Notes under the pieces: generated by a model
The model's database searches: none
The model's input: only the letters and a program-made list of their open reading frames with translations
What the model was told of the DNA's origin: nothing
From: Hassallia sp050875635
GTDB taxonomy: Bacteria; Cyanobacteriota; Cyanobacteriia; Cyanobacteriales; Nostocaceae
Assembly: GCF_050875635.1 (NCBI RefSeq)
Contig: NZ_JBPAOH010000015.1
Span: 1-64,000 of the forward strand
Length of the DNA stretch: 64,000 nt
Reading direction: 5' to 3'
In this document: piece by piece, positions 24,290-32,579 of the stretch
Layout of the letters: each line of letters opens with the position of its first letter
Position numbering within the stretch: position 1 is the first letter of the stretch
Program-made: the position numbers and the translations under genes

Positions 24290-25054
24290 ATGTCTCAATT
24301 TGCCACCGCTTCTCAAATCGATGTCATTGATACTATAATTTTCCCACCAGGCGACATCTACAGTGACGAACCACCTTTGGAATCAGATTTACACCGCGAA
24401 CAAATAGAATTACTCATCCGCCTCATCAAGTGGTGGTGGCGCGATCGCGAAAATTTCTATGCTACAGGCAACTTAACTATTTACTTCAGTCCTAACCAGA
24501 AAAAGTCAGAAGAATTTCGAGGACCTGATTTTTTTGTAGTTTTAGATACAGAAAAAAAAGACCGTAAAAGCTGGGTTGTTTGGCAAGAAGATGGCAAATA
24601 CCCCAACGTGATTATAGAGATGTTATCTGATTCCACTGCCTCAGTTGATAAAGGTGTGAAAAAGCAGATATATCAGAATACATTCCGCACACCAGATTAT
24701 TTCTGGTTTGACCCGGTAAGCTTAGAATTGCAAGGATTTCACTTAGTAGATGGTCAGTATCAAGACCTTACACCCACTGAGTCAGGTTGGTTGTGGAGTC
24801 AGCAGTTAGGGCTTTATTTGGGTGTATATTTGGGCAAATTACGCTTTTTTACACCAGATGGGCAGCTGATAATGTTGCCAGAAGACGAAGCCAATCAACA
24901 GTTACAGCAAGCCAACCAGCAGTTACAGCAAGCAAATCAAGAGTTACAGCAAGCCAATCAACAGTTACAGCAAGCCAATCAACAACTAGAACAAGAACGT
25001 CAACGGGCTGCAATATTGGCAGAACGCTTGCGAGCCGCAGGTATTGAAGAGTGA
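24290..25054 (+). CDS. Uma2 family putative endonuclease with C-terminal coiled coil
   Basis: A 254-residue Uma2/DUF820 protein. The putative PD-(D/E)XK core is GPDFFVVLD, then VIIEMLSDST and a Lys-rich helix (VDKGVKKQIY), then YFWFDPVSLELQGF. It carries an added C-terminal tail (about 201-240) of nearly identical heptads with NQQLQQA, predicted as a coiled coil, encoded by 21-bp repeats at 24892-24990. It ends overlapping by four bases the frame of the following Uma2 gene. The pair appears inserted next to rsgA, since a copy of the rsgA 3' end follows. Target unknown. Confidence 0.85.
   Translation: MSQFATASQIDVIDTIIFPPGDIYSDEPPLESDLHREQIELLIRLIKWWWRDRENFYATGNLTIYFSPNQKKSEEFRGPDFFVVLDTEKKDRKSWVVWQEDGKYPNVIIEMLSDSTASVDKGVKKQIYQNTFRTPDYFWFDPVSLELQGFHLVDGQYQDLTPTESGWLWSQQLGLYLGVYLGKLRFFTPDGQLIMLPEDEANQQLQQANQQLQQANQELQQANQQLQQANQQLEQERQRAAILAERLRAAGIEE
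24892..24990. repeat. 21-bp tandem repeats encoding coiled-coil heptads
   Basis: About 4.7 copies of a 21-base unit containing CAACAGTTACAGCAAGC, starting at 24892, 24913, 24934, 24955 and 24976. Each codes one seven-residue NQQLQQA-type unit at the C-terminus of the Uma2 protein. The unit length equals one heptad, so copy number can change without breaking the frame. Confidence 0.9.
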
Positions 25055-25110
25055 GTAAATATTCACAAAAAGAGAATTTTATCTCTAACCAGGCATGGAA
25101 AAATATTGCT

Positions 25111-25680
25111 ATGAACCAAATAATCTCTAATCAAATCCGTTGGACAACCTCCGACTTAGAATTACTCGCAACTGACGAATGGAAGCGCTATGAAATTGTT
25201 GACGGAGAACTATTTGTGACTAGAGCGCCTCACTGGAAACATCAAGGAACAGCAGGTAACATCAACTTGGAGTTACAAATTTGGTCTCGTTCCAGTGGAC
25301 TAGGAGAAACCCGTCAAACTCCTGGAATCATTTTTACAGAAGCTGATAATGTCATACCCGATGTAGTTTGGATCAGTCATGAGCGGTTAGCAAAATTGCT
25401 AGATGACGAAGGACATTTGAGAGGAGCGCCAGAACTTGTTGTAGAAGTACTTTCTCCTGGAGCAACTAACGAACGTCGAGACAGAGAAGCTAAACTGAAG
25501 CTATACTCAGCAACAGGAGTCCAAGAATATTGGATTGCCAATTGGCAGTTACAGCAATTAGAAGTTTATCGCAGAGAAACTGCTCAATTGAAATTAGTAG
25601 CAACCTTGCTGGCTGATGACGAAATCACATCACCTGTTTTACCAGGCTTTCGCGTTCGAGTTCAGAGCTTTTTTGTGTAG
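25111..25680 (+). CDS. Uma2 family putative endonuclease
   Basis: A 189-residue Uma2/DUF820 protein. It has RYEIVDGELFVTRAPHWKHQ at the N-terminal side, then the putative active-site residues VIPDVVWIS, ELVVEVLSPGA and a Lys in the DREAKLKLY helix, ending with VLPGFRVRVQSFF. I use the ATG at 25111 (MNQIISN). The frame also runs back to a GTG at 25051 that overlaps the upstream Uma2 stop, which would add 20 residues and couple the two. It is adjacent to another Uma2 gene of different subtype, so not a simple tandem duplication. Confidence 0.85.
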   Translation: MNQIISNQIRWTTSDLELLATDEWKRYEIVDGELFVTRAPHWKHQGTAGNINLELQIWSRSSGLGETRQTPGIIFTEADNVIPDVVWISHERLAKLLDDEGHLRGAPELVVEVLSPGATNERRDREAKLKLYSATGVQEYWIANWQLQQLEVYRRETAQLKLVATLLADDEITSPVLPGFRVRVQSFFV

Positions 25681-25684
25681 TCTT

Positions 25685-25804
25685 AGCGATCGCTTGTCAA
25701 ACTCAGCTTAACCAACAAGCCGATCCAGAATTTACCCAAAAGTTCAAAACGACCAAGCAAAGGGCAGACTCAGTACGAACCGAAGTTATAAAGTAAAAAA
25801 TATC
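25685..25804 (+). pseudogene. Duplicated fragment of the rsgA 3' end
   Basis: This 120-base segment aligns with rsgA bases 24029-24147 from AGCGATCGCT to AAAAAATATC with about ten differences, one of them a single-base length change in the AACGAAAGGCAAAG region that breaks the frame. It starts four bases after the second Uma2 stop. Homology ends abruptly at both sides. It shows that the Uma2 pair is flanked by a direct repeat of rsgA sequence. Confidence 0.9.
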
Positions 25805-25829
25805 TTTTCAGTAAATAAATTTATATAAC

Positions 25830-28800
25830 CTATCGCCACTCGCCCTGTAAAGTGAAAGCAGACCAATAATAAGGATTTTTCAAAGTTGAATTTTCCCATA
25901 ATTTCAGTTGTGCAGCACGCAAAGCGATCGCAGGTGATTTCCCCTGCTTCAACATTTGCGTGTAAAATTCTTGCATCAATTCTGCCGTCCCCGCATCGTC
26001 AACTTTCCAAAGAGACACGGCAACACGTTCTGCACCAGCATACATTAATCCTCTTGTCAAGCCTACTAAGCCTTCACCATTGACATCTTTGCCTAAACCG
26101 GTTTCACAAGCACTAAGTACTACCAAATCGGCTGCAAAGTCAAGGTTGAAAATGTCACCTAATCGCAAATAACCTTTATCCGCAGGTTTAGCTTGTTTGT
26201 CTAGAAACTGAGATAGAACGATTCCTGAAAGTTCTGGGTTCTTCGGGTCATCAATGCCGTGAGTAGCAAAATGTAAAAAGCGATATTGTGACAATTGCGG
26301 GTTTGTTACCCAGTTGTAGTTAGCATCAAAGCCAAAAGCTTGGAGATTATTAGAAGATGGTATGATATTTAAAATTGCCTCTGCTTCAGTTTTTGTACCT
26401 TTAAGTCTTTCCCAGCCACTACGATTGAGATTTTTTGCTACCCGCTTCAAGTCAGATTGTTCGATTTGACCGCGAAAGTCTGAGTTATCAACGATACTTT
26501 CAGGTTTGCCAGTTATTCGCTCATCTTTAACTTCAAACACCGGATCGGCAAGAATAGCTAGAGTTTTCCGTGCGGTTTTGGGTATTTTGAGTTCTTGTCT
26601 TTGGGTAGCGATCGCTGTAACCGAAGGCAAATTAACTATTTCATGATTGACTATCAAAGGTTGATAATTGACCTCTGTCTTGGAAATAACGCCTTTTGTA
26701 GAGACGTTCCGCCGGAACGTCTCTACGTCATTTAATGCCGCAAAGGGAATCTTCTGTAAAGCACCATCAGCGACAATCACCAACCGCTTTTGCCCCAATT
26801 TATCAGCCACAGGTGCAAGGATGATTTGACTCAGTTTAGTTGCAGAAAAAGCGGTATTTTTCAAAGCTTGAGCTTTTTGTTCTGGTGATAGATACTGACA
26901 GCGAGAAAGTGGTTCTTGACATTTAATTAAAAGTCCTTTAAATTCAGTTGCCGCTTCTTCTATTTCCTTGCGCCCGGGGAGTTCGTAACTGTCGATGGAG
27001 TTAGGAGTAACAGCCCAAAGATAACTGTGTTTCTCACCCAAAGAATACTCTAACAGTAGCGTGTCTTTATCTAATTGTTGCTGAATTTGCGGTAAAGTCA
27101 GGGGTTGGGGATACTTTAGGTTGGCGTATTTCGGACTACTTTGGCGGATTTTCGTTTCCAGTTCCTTTTGTTGGCTGAGTAGTTCATCGATTTGTGTTTG
27201 CAATTTTTCAGCGTTAGCTTTATAAATGGGGTCTTTAATTTTATTACTACTAACTATCTCAGTCCGCAGTTTTTCCTTAGCATTAATTAAGGCTTGTAAG
27301 CGGCTTTCTTTTGCTAAGAGTTCCGGGTTTGCACCTTTGCGAATATTTGCGCGTGCTTCGGTTAAGAGTTCTACAAGTCCTCTAGCGCGGGAACGTTCGT
27401 TGATGTGGAGCGCTACAGCTTTACATTTATCTTTTATTGTGATTTCTTTGTTTGTATTTTGGTCTTTGGTTATAAAATCACATATTTTTGATGGATCTTT
27501 TTTGTGCAGTTCCATCAACAGGTCGATGTAGAATTTGTAGTAGCCTTGGACTGTGGCGAAGTAGGATGTACGTAAATCTTGGCTTTTGACGTTACCGCGT
27601 ATATTTTCTACAATTTTAATTGCTTCTTCGATGTTGGTAAGTGCTGCTTCAAGTTTGCCTAGTTTACGTTGATTGGTAGCGATGAAATAAAGTGTATCTG
27701 CTTCTCCTTCAATGTCTTTTAAAGTTCGCCTAATTTTTAGCGCTTCGTTCAGTGTATCTATTGCTTGTTGATGTTGTTTTTGTAAACTGTGGGTGACACT
27801 AATGTTATTTAAACTTTGAGCTTCTAATTTTGGGACAAAAATTTGTCTATACAGGGATAGAGCCTTTTGCTGGTGATTTAATGCTTCTTTATAGTTACCT
27901 TTTGTTTGATTGATAATTCCAATTAAGTTTAAAGCGCTAGCTTCTGAATACTTATCTTCAAACTTTTGAGACAACGCTAATGCAGTTTCAGCATTTTTTA
28001 ATGCATTGGGAAAATCCTTCTGTAACTCGTAACTTCTTGCTAAACCCTGAAGTCCAAGTCTTTCAAATTCATTATTCTCTTGTTTCCGTGACAATGAGAC
28101 ACTTTGATTATAATAATTAATAGCTTCTGGGTAATCTCCCTTTGTCAGATACAATTCACTCATCGCAAAAATAATTATAAGTTCATATTGCTTATCTTGT
28201 GCTTGTTGATATATCTGTCGTGCTTTTTTGTAAGTTCGGAGACTTAAATCGTAGTTACCCAAAAGTTTATAAGTAGATGCAATATTAGTCAATGTACGAG
28301 CTTCTAGATTGCGATTATTTATGGAGATGGCAATTTCTAATGTTTGGCTGTAAATTTCTAAGGCTTTCTGTAAATCTCCTTGCGATGCATAAATATCAGC
28401 TTTTTCGTTAAGAGCATTAGCATGTGTTAGTTCGTATCCAATATTTTTGGATAGTTGTATCGCTTCATTAACAAACTCTAATGCTTTCTGATTATTACCA
28501 AGAAAATTTTTGTATATGTTGGCACTCGATATCATGTTAATAGCTTCAAAGGCTGTATTACCACTTTTTTTAAAAATAACTCTTGCCTGCTGAAGGAATT
28601 CTATTGATTTTTGATAATTTCCTCGTGATTTATAAACCTCAGCAATGCTAATAATAGTTGAACCTTCAGCAACTAAGAAACCTTGCGTTTGTTGAATTTG
28701 TCTGGCTTTATTTAAGTATTCAAGAGCTTTGTTGTATTCGCCTGATTTATTGTAAAGAGTGCCAATGTCTCTTAATGTTTCTGCCTGCGCGGGTAATAAA

Positions 28801-29558
28801 TCTTGCCTTTTTTGCTGAATTTCTAGAGCTTGCTGATAGTATTTTAAGGCTATTTTAGGTTGACCCATACTTGAATAGCTATCGCCTATTGTATTCAAAA
28901 CTTTAGCTTGTTCTGGCAAATCTTTTAATATATCACGGTAAATTTGCAGTGATTGATTGAGTGGTTCAATAGTCTTTGGTATCTCACTTAATTCAATGTA
29001 TATATTAGTAATATTTCTTAATACTATAGCTAAAATATCAAATCTTTTTTCTGCTCGAGAAATTGACTCAGCTTGCTTTAAAAGAGTGAGAGCTTCTCGT
29101 CCTTTACCTATAAAATTATAAGACCCAGCAATACCAGTTAATGCTAATGCTTCAAGCAAAGGTTGTTTCACTTCACGCGAGATTTTGAGAGATTGATTGA
29201 AATACTCTATTGCTTCTAGATTTTCTGAACGAATGGCATACACTGTGCCAATACTTTGATATATTAAAGCTTCCTCTTTGCGTAATCCCAATTCCTGAGT
29301 AATTTTCAATGCTTGCTGATATTTCTCTAATGCCTGCTGATATCCTTCCTTAGTCCCTTTTTTCTCTAACTCCTGTCCTTCTTGAAATAACTTGACTCCC
29401 TCTTGATATCGCTGTTGCTTATCTGGACTCAAGGGAACTGATGAAGGAGGTACTGTCTGCTGTGCTATTTGTAACCCATAACCTCCGACACTGGCGGCTG
29501 TTGACTCGGATAGCAAAAGCAGAGAGAAAAATAAAGCTACAGCACGAGATGTCCACAT
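25830..29558 (-). CDS. TPR-repeat CHAT-domain protein (caspase-like protease), secreted or anchored
   Basis: A 1242-residue protein. An N-terminal signal-like segment (MWTSRAVALFFSLLLLSES) is followed by about fifteen tetratricopeptide repeats (about 50-720, e.g. GDSYSSMGQPKIALKYYQQ), a charged coiled-coil stretch (about 750-830) and a CHAT peptidase domain (about 850-1242). Catalytic residues are His1100 in HFATHG and Cys1151 in LSACETG. CHAT proteins are caspase relatives. TPR-CHAT proteins act in type III CRISPR-linked proteolysis and in predicted death systems, but the majority in cyanobacteria are uncharacterised. A palindromic repeat is embedded in frame at about residues 945-954. Partner or substrate unknown; monocistronic. 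Confidence 0.92.
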   Translation of the reverse strand: MWTSRAVALFFSLLLLSESTAASVGGYGLQIAQQTVPPSSVPLSPDKQQRYQEGVKLFQEGQELEKKGTKEGYQQALEKYQQALKITQELGLRKEEALIYQSIGTVYAIRSENLEAIEYFNQSLKISREVKQPLLEALALTGIAGSYNFIGKGREALTLLKQAESISRAEKRFDILAIVLRNITNIYIELSEIPKTIEPLNQSLQIYRDILKDLPEQAKVLNTIGDSYSSMGQPKIALKYYQQALEIQQKRQDLLPAQAETLRDIGTLYNKSGEYNKALEYLNKARQIQQTQGFLVAEGSTIISIAEVYKSRGNYQKSIEFLQQARVIFKKSGNTAFEAINMISSANIYKNFLGNNQKALEFVNEAIQLSKNIGYELTHANALNEKADIYASQGDLQKALEIYSQTLEIAISINNRNLEARTLTNIASTYKLLGNYDLSLRTYKKARQIYQQAQDKQYELIIIFAMSELYLTKGDYPEAINYYNQSVSLSRKQENNEFERLGLQGLARSYELQKDFPNALKNAETALALSQKFEDKYSEASALNLIGIINQTKGNYKEALNHQQKALSLYRQIFVPKLEAQSLNNISVTHSLQKQHQQAIDTLNEALKIRRTLKDIEGEADTLYFIATNQRKLGKLEAALTNIEEAIKIVENIRGNVKSQDLRTSYFATVQGYYKFYIDLLMELHKKDPSKICDFITKDQNTNKEITIKDKCKAVALHINERSRARGLVELLTEARANIRKGANPELLAKESRLQALINAKEKLRTEIVSSNKIKDPIYKANAEKLQTQIDELLSQQKELETKIRQSSPKYANLKYPQPLTLPQIQQQLDKDTLLLEYSLGEKHSYLWAVTPNSIDSYELPGRKEIEEAATEFKGLLIKCQEPLSRCQYLSPEQKAQALKNTAFSATKLSQIILAPVADKLGQKRLVIVADGALQKIPFAALNDVETFRRNVSTKGVISKTEVNYQPLIVNHEIVNLPSVTAIATQRQELKIPKTARKTLAILADPVFEVKDERITGKPESIVDNSDFRGQIEQSDLKRVAKNLNRSGWERLKGTKTEAEAILNIIPSSNNLQAFGFDANYNWVTNPQLSQYRFLHFATHGIDDPKNPELSGIVLSQFLDKQAKPADKGYLRLGDIFNLDFAADLVVLSACETGLGKDVNGEGLVGLTRGLMYAGAERVAVSLWKVDDAGTAELMQEFYTQMLKQGKSPAIALRAAQLKLWENSTLKNPYYWSAFTLQGEWR
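26698..26726. repeat. Palindromic repeat inside the CHAT gene
   Basis: GTAGAGACGTTCC (26698-26710), loop GCC, GGAACGTCTCTAC (26714-26726): a perfect 13-bp stem. The same sequence with loop ATC stands between genes at 63324-63352, and a degenerate one at 11914-11943. Here it is translated in frame (VETFRRNVST) between the conserved IPFAAL and YQPLIVNHEIV segments of the CHAT domain. Confidence 0.92.
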
Positions 29559-29756
29559 AGGATGGATTTGCCCTATCTATTGAGTTTTAGTTTAAGTTTT
29601 CCTAAATGATTATACTGACTTTTATTACTGAAAATTTAATATACTTTCGATGAACGCAGCTTTTGAGTAAGCAAACTGGGGTTTAGCAATACTTCATCTC
29701 ATAAAGCGATGTATGCTTTAAATTAGAGGAAATAATTACACCTCAAGGTTTAGACC

Positions 29757-30104
29757 GTGGTCAAAATTACCTTAGAAGTCTCTGAAGAACTATCAGAACA
29801 ACTCACACAGTTAGGCGATCGCTTACCAGAACTCCTTGCACTTAGTCTTGAGCAACCACCACTGCCAACTCGCGTATATCAATATATTCTTGATTTCCTG
29901 GTCAGCAAACCGACTTTAGAGCAAATCTTAGCTTTCCATCCGACAGCAGAAATGCAACAACGAATGCAAACTTTACTTAGACGTAGTAAAGTTGGAGAAC
30001 TTAACCCTACAGAACAAAAAGAACTAGACGAGTATGAGCGCATTGAACATCTGATTGTCATGCTAAAAACAGGCAATCTACCGTACTTAACTACTAACCC
30101 ATGA
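29757..30104 (+). CDS. Hypothetical protein upstream of HNH gene
   Basis: A 115-residue protein starting with GTG (VKITLEVSEELSEQL). Features: an N-terminal short beta strand and helix, TPLEQIL-type motif (TLEQILAFHPTAEMQQRMQTLL, here split at about 52-75), and a Glu-rich middle (NPTEQKELDEYERIEHL). This arrangement is common in small cyanobacterial proteins found just before HNH endonucleases, and the last four bases overlap the HNH start (ATGAG), so the two are coupled. An antitoxin or specificity role is possible but unproven. Confidence 0.75.
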   Translation: MVKITLEVSEELSEQLTQLGDRLPELLALSLEQPPLPTRVYQYILDFLVSKPTLEQILAFHPTAEMQQRMQTLLRRSKVGELNPTEQKELDEYERIEHLIVMLKTGNLPYLTTNP

Positions 30105-30493
30105 GTGTTAGTTATATCCCTGCTGCACTGCGTCGCCTAGTTGAAGAACGAGCAAGCCGTCGTTGCGAGTATTGTTTACTTACCGAAAATGTTTCTTTCT
30201 ATACTCATGAAATTGACCATGTAATTCCAGAAAAGCATGGCGGTAAAACTGATGCAGCTAATTTAGCTTTAACCTGTTGGCGTTGCAACCGTCATAAAGG
30301 AACAGACCTTGGTTCTTTCGACCCCCAAACAGAACAATTTAGTTTTCTCTTCAATCCCCGGACACAGCAATGATCTGAACATTTTGCTTATGACGAAAGA
30401 GCAATTGTTGGCTTAACACCACAAGGACGAACAACAGTGAAGTTACTACAGTTGAATACTGATGAACGGTTAGCAGAAAGAAAGAGATGGTAA
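30101..30493 (+). pseudogene. HNH endonuclease gene interrupted by a TGA stop
   Basis: The N-terminal 90 residues hold a complete HNH core: CEYC, HEIDHVIPEKHGG, NLALTCWRCNRHKG with zinc-binding Cys pairs and the catalytic His-His/Asn residues. The frame then meets TGA at 30371-30373. Reading through it, the same frame continues 39 codons (SEHFAYDERAIVGLTPQGR and LLQLNTDERLAERKRW) to a TAA at 30491-30493. In related proteins a Trp sits at that point (QQWSEHF), so TGG changed to TGA is the simplest reading. The truncated product may still fold. The continuation is well preserved, so the change looks recent or is a sequencing error. Confidence 0.85.
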
Positions 30494-30637
30494 CGATATC
30501 AGGTGGGCGATCGCTTCTTGTAATTGTAGGAGAGCCGCTATGATGGCATTATCAGGTTTAAATTGGTAATCAGAAAACGCCAAATCCCTTATTTATGCTA
30601 GGATTCGGTATAATTAGGGCATACTGCGAGTCAGGTT

Positions 30638-30925
30638 ATGGAGCGAGTTACATTACCAGAAGTTCTCACCCTTGAAGAGGTCTCAGAATATTTACGTTTG
30701 CCGATGGAAACATTACAGCGTCAAGCCTTACAAGGAAAGCTTCCAGGTCGTAAAATCGAAAACGAATGGAGATTTTTGAAGGTAGCAATTGATGACTGGT
30801 TGCGCTCTCAAAGTAGTCGTTCTGCCCTAATTAAACAGGCAGGAGCTTTTGCTGATGATACTTTGCTTACGGAATTGAGAACAACAATTTATCAAGCGAG
30901 AGGACGTTCTGAAGTTGATGAATAA
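30638..30925 (+). CDS. Excisionase-type helix-turn-helix antitoxin
   Basis: A 95-residue protein with an excisionase/MerR-like helix-turn-helix: LTLEEVSEYLRLPMETLQRQALQGKLPGRKI, split at about residues 10-40, then WRFLKVAIDDWLRS, the typical end of the domain. The C-terminal 35 residues form a separate acidic/helical tail, expected to bind the toxin. It lies 11 bases before a VapC-type PIN gene, the usual place for an antitoxin that also represses its own promoter. Confidence 0.85.
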   Translation: MERVTLPEVLTLEEVSEYLRLPMETLQRQALQGKLPGRKIENEWRFLKVAIDDWLRSQSSRSALIKQAGAFADDTLLTELRTTIYQARGRSEVDE

Positions 30926-30936
30926 TTGGAACACTG

Positions 30937-31356
30937 ATGTATTTGCTTGATACTGATACTCTAACCTATCTCTATGCAGGAAATGCAAATGTTATTGCCA
31001 GATTAAAAGCTTTAGAAAATTCAGAGGTAGGAATTACCATAATTACAAAAGCAGAAATGCTTCGCGGACGGATCGAGTATCTTCTCAAAGCAGAAACCGG
31101 GGAAAGTTTATTAAGGGCACAAGAGCTTTTGTTTCGCACAGAAGAATTATTAGCAGAACTTTTAATTGTTCCTATCAGTCAAAGCGCAGCAGATGAATTT
31201 GAGCGTTTACGTATAGTTTCAAAGCTACGCAAAATTGGGCGAGCTGATTTGTTAATTGCGAGTATTTCCTTAGCAAATAGAGCTACATTAGTAACAAGAA
31301 ATATCAGACATTTTAAACAAATTCCTGGTTTACGGGTTGTAAATTGGGTTGATTGA
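30937..31356 (+). CDS. vapC: PIN-domain toxin, VapC type
   Basis: A 139-residue PIN-domain protein with the acidic set: Asp5/Asp7 in YLLDTDTLTYLY, Glu41 in KAEMLRGR, Asp106 in GRADLLIASISL, and TRNIRHF near the C-terminus. It is predicted to be the RNase toxin partner of the HTH gene just upstream (11-base gap). The length and motifs are complete, so it should be active. The target is unknown. Confidence 0.88.
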   Translation: MYLLDTDTLTYLYAGNANVIARLKALENSEVGITIITKAEMLRGRIEYLLKAETGESLLRAQELLFRTEELLAELLIVPISQSAADEFERLRIVSKLRKIGRADLLIASISLANRATLVTRNIRHFKQIPGLRVVNWVD

Positions 31357-31404
31357 AATCCAAATAAACCATAAATTAAATTCATGAATCGTAGTGGAGT
31401 ATAT

Positions 31405-31526
31405 GTAGGGGAGGCAAATTGCAGTGTCGATTTTCCTCCCCTAATATTGCCGTTGTGTTATCGCGCCGAGAGTACGGCACCAAAGCTTTCGGATGGTGCG
31501 TTAGCCAAAGGCATAACACACCCTAC
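31405..31526. mobile_element. GTAGGG-ended miniature repeat element
   Basis: A 122-bp element with GTAGGG (31405) and CCCTAC (31521) ends, beginning GTAGGGGAGGCAAA and containing TTCCTCCC and ATTGCCGTTG, as in the related element at 56020-56162. Frames through both give similar but meaningless peptides. It is likely a MITE-like repeat, with no transposase. The remaining bases to 31700 hold a HIP1 octamer and nothing else recognisable. Confidence 0.7.
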
Positions 31527-31700
31527 ATGTATTTCTAAATTTGTTGTCTGGGTTTATATAGGTCAAATATTGTTTACATTTAAACATGTATAAATGTGAA
31601 CATAAAACAAGAGCGATCGCATAATTCTAACCGAAGTTGCGGATGATAAACTTCTACGATCTGTACACCAAGTGGTGCGATCGCTCCTGATTATATCTTG

Positions 31701-32396
31701 CTATTGAGATGCACTCGGTTCCTTAGTCGAGGAAGGTGAAGATTGCAAGACACGTCCATCTAACTTGGTGGCTACATCCTTCACAGATACAGAAGGTTTA
31801 TTTCCAGTCAAATATATAACCGCTGTCATTGCACCGACGCTGCTGCGGCGAAAGCTGACGACATCAAAATTTACAGGCATTTCTTGAACAGTTGCATCTA
31901 AGGAAAAACCCGAAGATGACTGTGCCAAATTATTCAATTCTGGAAGCGACTTGTACTTTAACACTTTCACTTCTTGACTTGATGGTAGTTTCTGCGCCAG
32001 TTTTTTTATCTGTTGCTCAAACTCTGGTTGCCGCGCTTTTTGGAGAGCAGCATCGAATTGACCTTGTTGAGCCTGATTTGATAGCATACCCGTAAAGCCG
32101 ATAACAACTTCCATCTTTTGCGGTTCTACAAAGGCAAAGAAGTTATTTAGCGGAAAATTATCTTTGATCAGTAACTGCTTGAAAGGTTCTAGTTTAGCAG
32201 CAATTTCCGCCTTCATGCTCGGTGGAAGTTCCTGAAACCCTGCTGGTAAGTCTTCTAATGTCAGTGCTGTCGCTTTTGCTGCGGTTTGTTCGGTAGCAGG
32301 TTGCGTGGTTTGAGTGGGCAAAGGAGCTGCTTGAGAGACAGAAGCTGTCAAAATAGTACTGGTCAAAATAGACAACACAAAAGCGAGTTGCTTCAC
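31701..32396 (-). CDS. Exported hypothetical protein
   Basis: A 231-residue protein if started at the GTG at 32396, which gives a clean signal peptide (KQLAFVLSILTSTILTASVSQAAP) preceded by AAGGAA. The frame extends to an ATG at 32474 but the added 26 residues are basic and not signal-like. The mature part has a low-complexity Thr/Ala-rich linker and then a helical-beta domain (LPPSMKAEIAAKLEPFKQL, FFAFVEPQKMEVVIGFTGML, DVVSFRRSSVGAMTAVIYL). I do not recognise a named family. It is probably periplasmic. It is divergent from the GH57 gene. Confidence 0.75.
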   Translation of the reverse strand: MKQLAFVLSILTSTILTASVSQAAPLPTQTTQPATEQTAAKATALTLEDLPAGFQELPPSMKAEIAAKLEPFKQLLIKDNFPLNNFFAFVEPQKMEVVIGFTGMLSNQAQQGQFDAALQKARQPEFEQQIKKLAQKLPSSQEVKVLKYKSLPELNNLAQSSSGFSLDATVQEMPVNFDVVSFRRSSVGAMTAVIYLTGNKPSVSVKDVATKLDGRVLQSSPSSTKEPSASQ

Positions 32397-32579
32397 TTGG
32401 AGAAAATTCCTTTTTTGTGAGAGAGTGCCTTTAATTAAGATAGACGAACATTTTCGCCTCTGGAGTAGCATCAATTAAAAAGAAATACCAAACACTGCTA
32501 CGCTGCTGATATCTTAAAATATTGTTAAATTCTGCCTAATCCTTCACCTTCAACTTACACGTACCACCCCGGAATTACT

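Noticed and set aside
30531..30569. Short ATGATGGCATTATC frame with a good GGAG before it
   Set aside because: Only nine codons to a stop; no conserved context, so a leader peptide cannot be supported.
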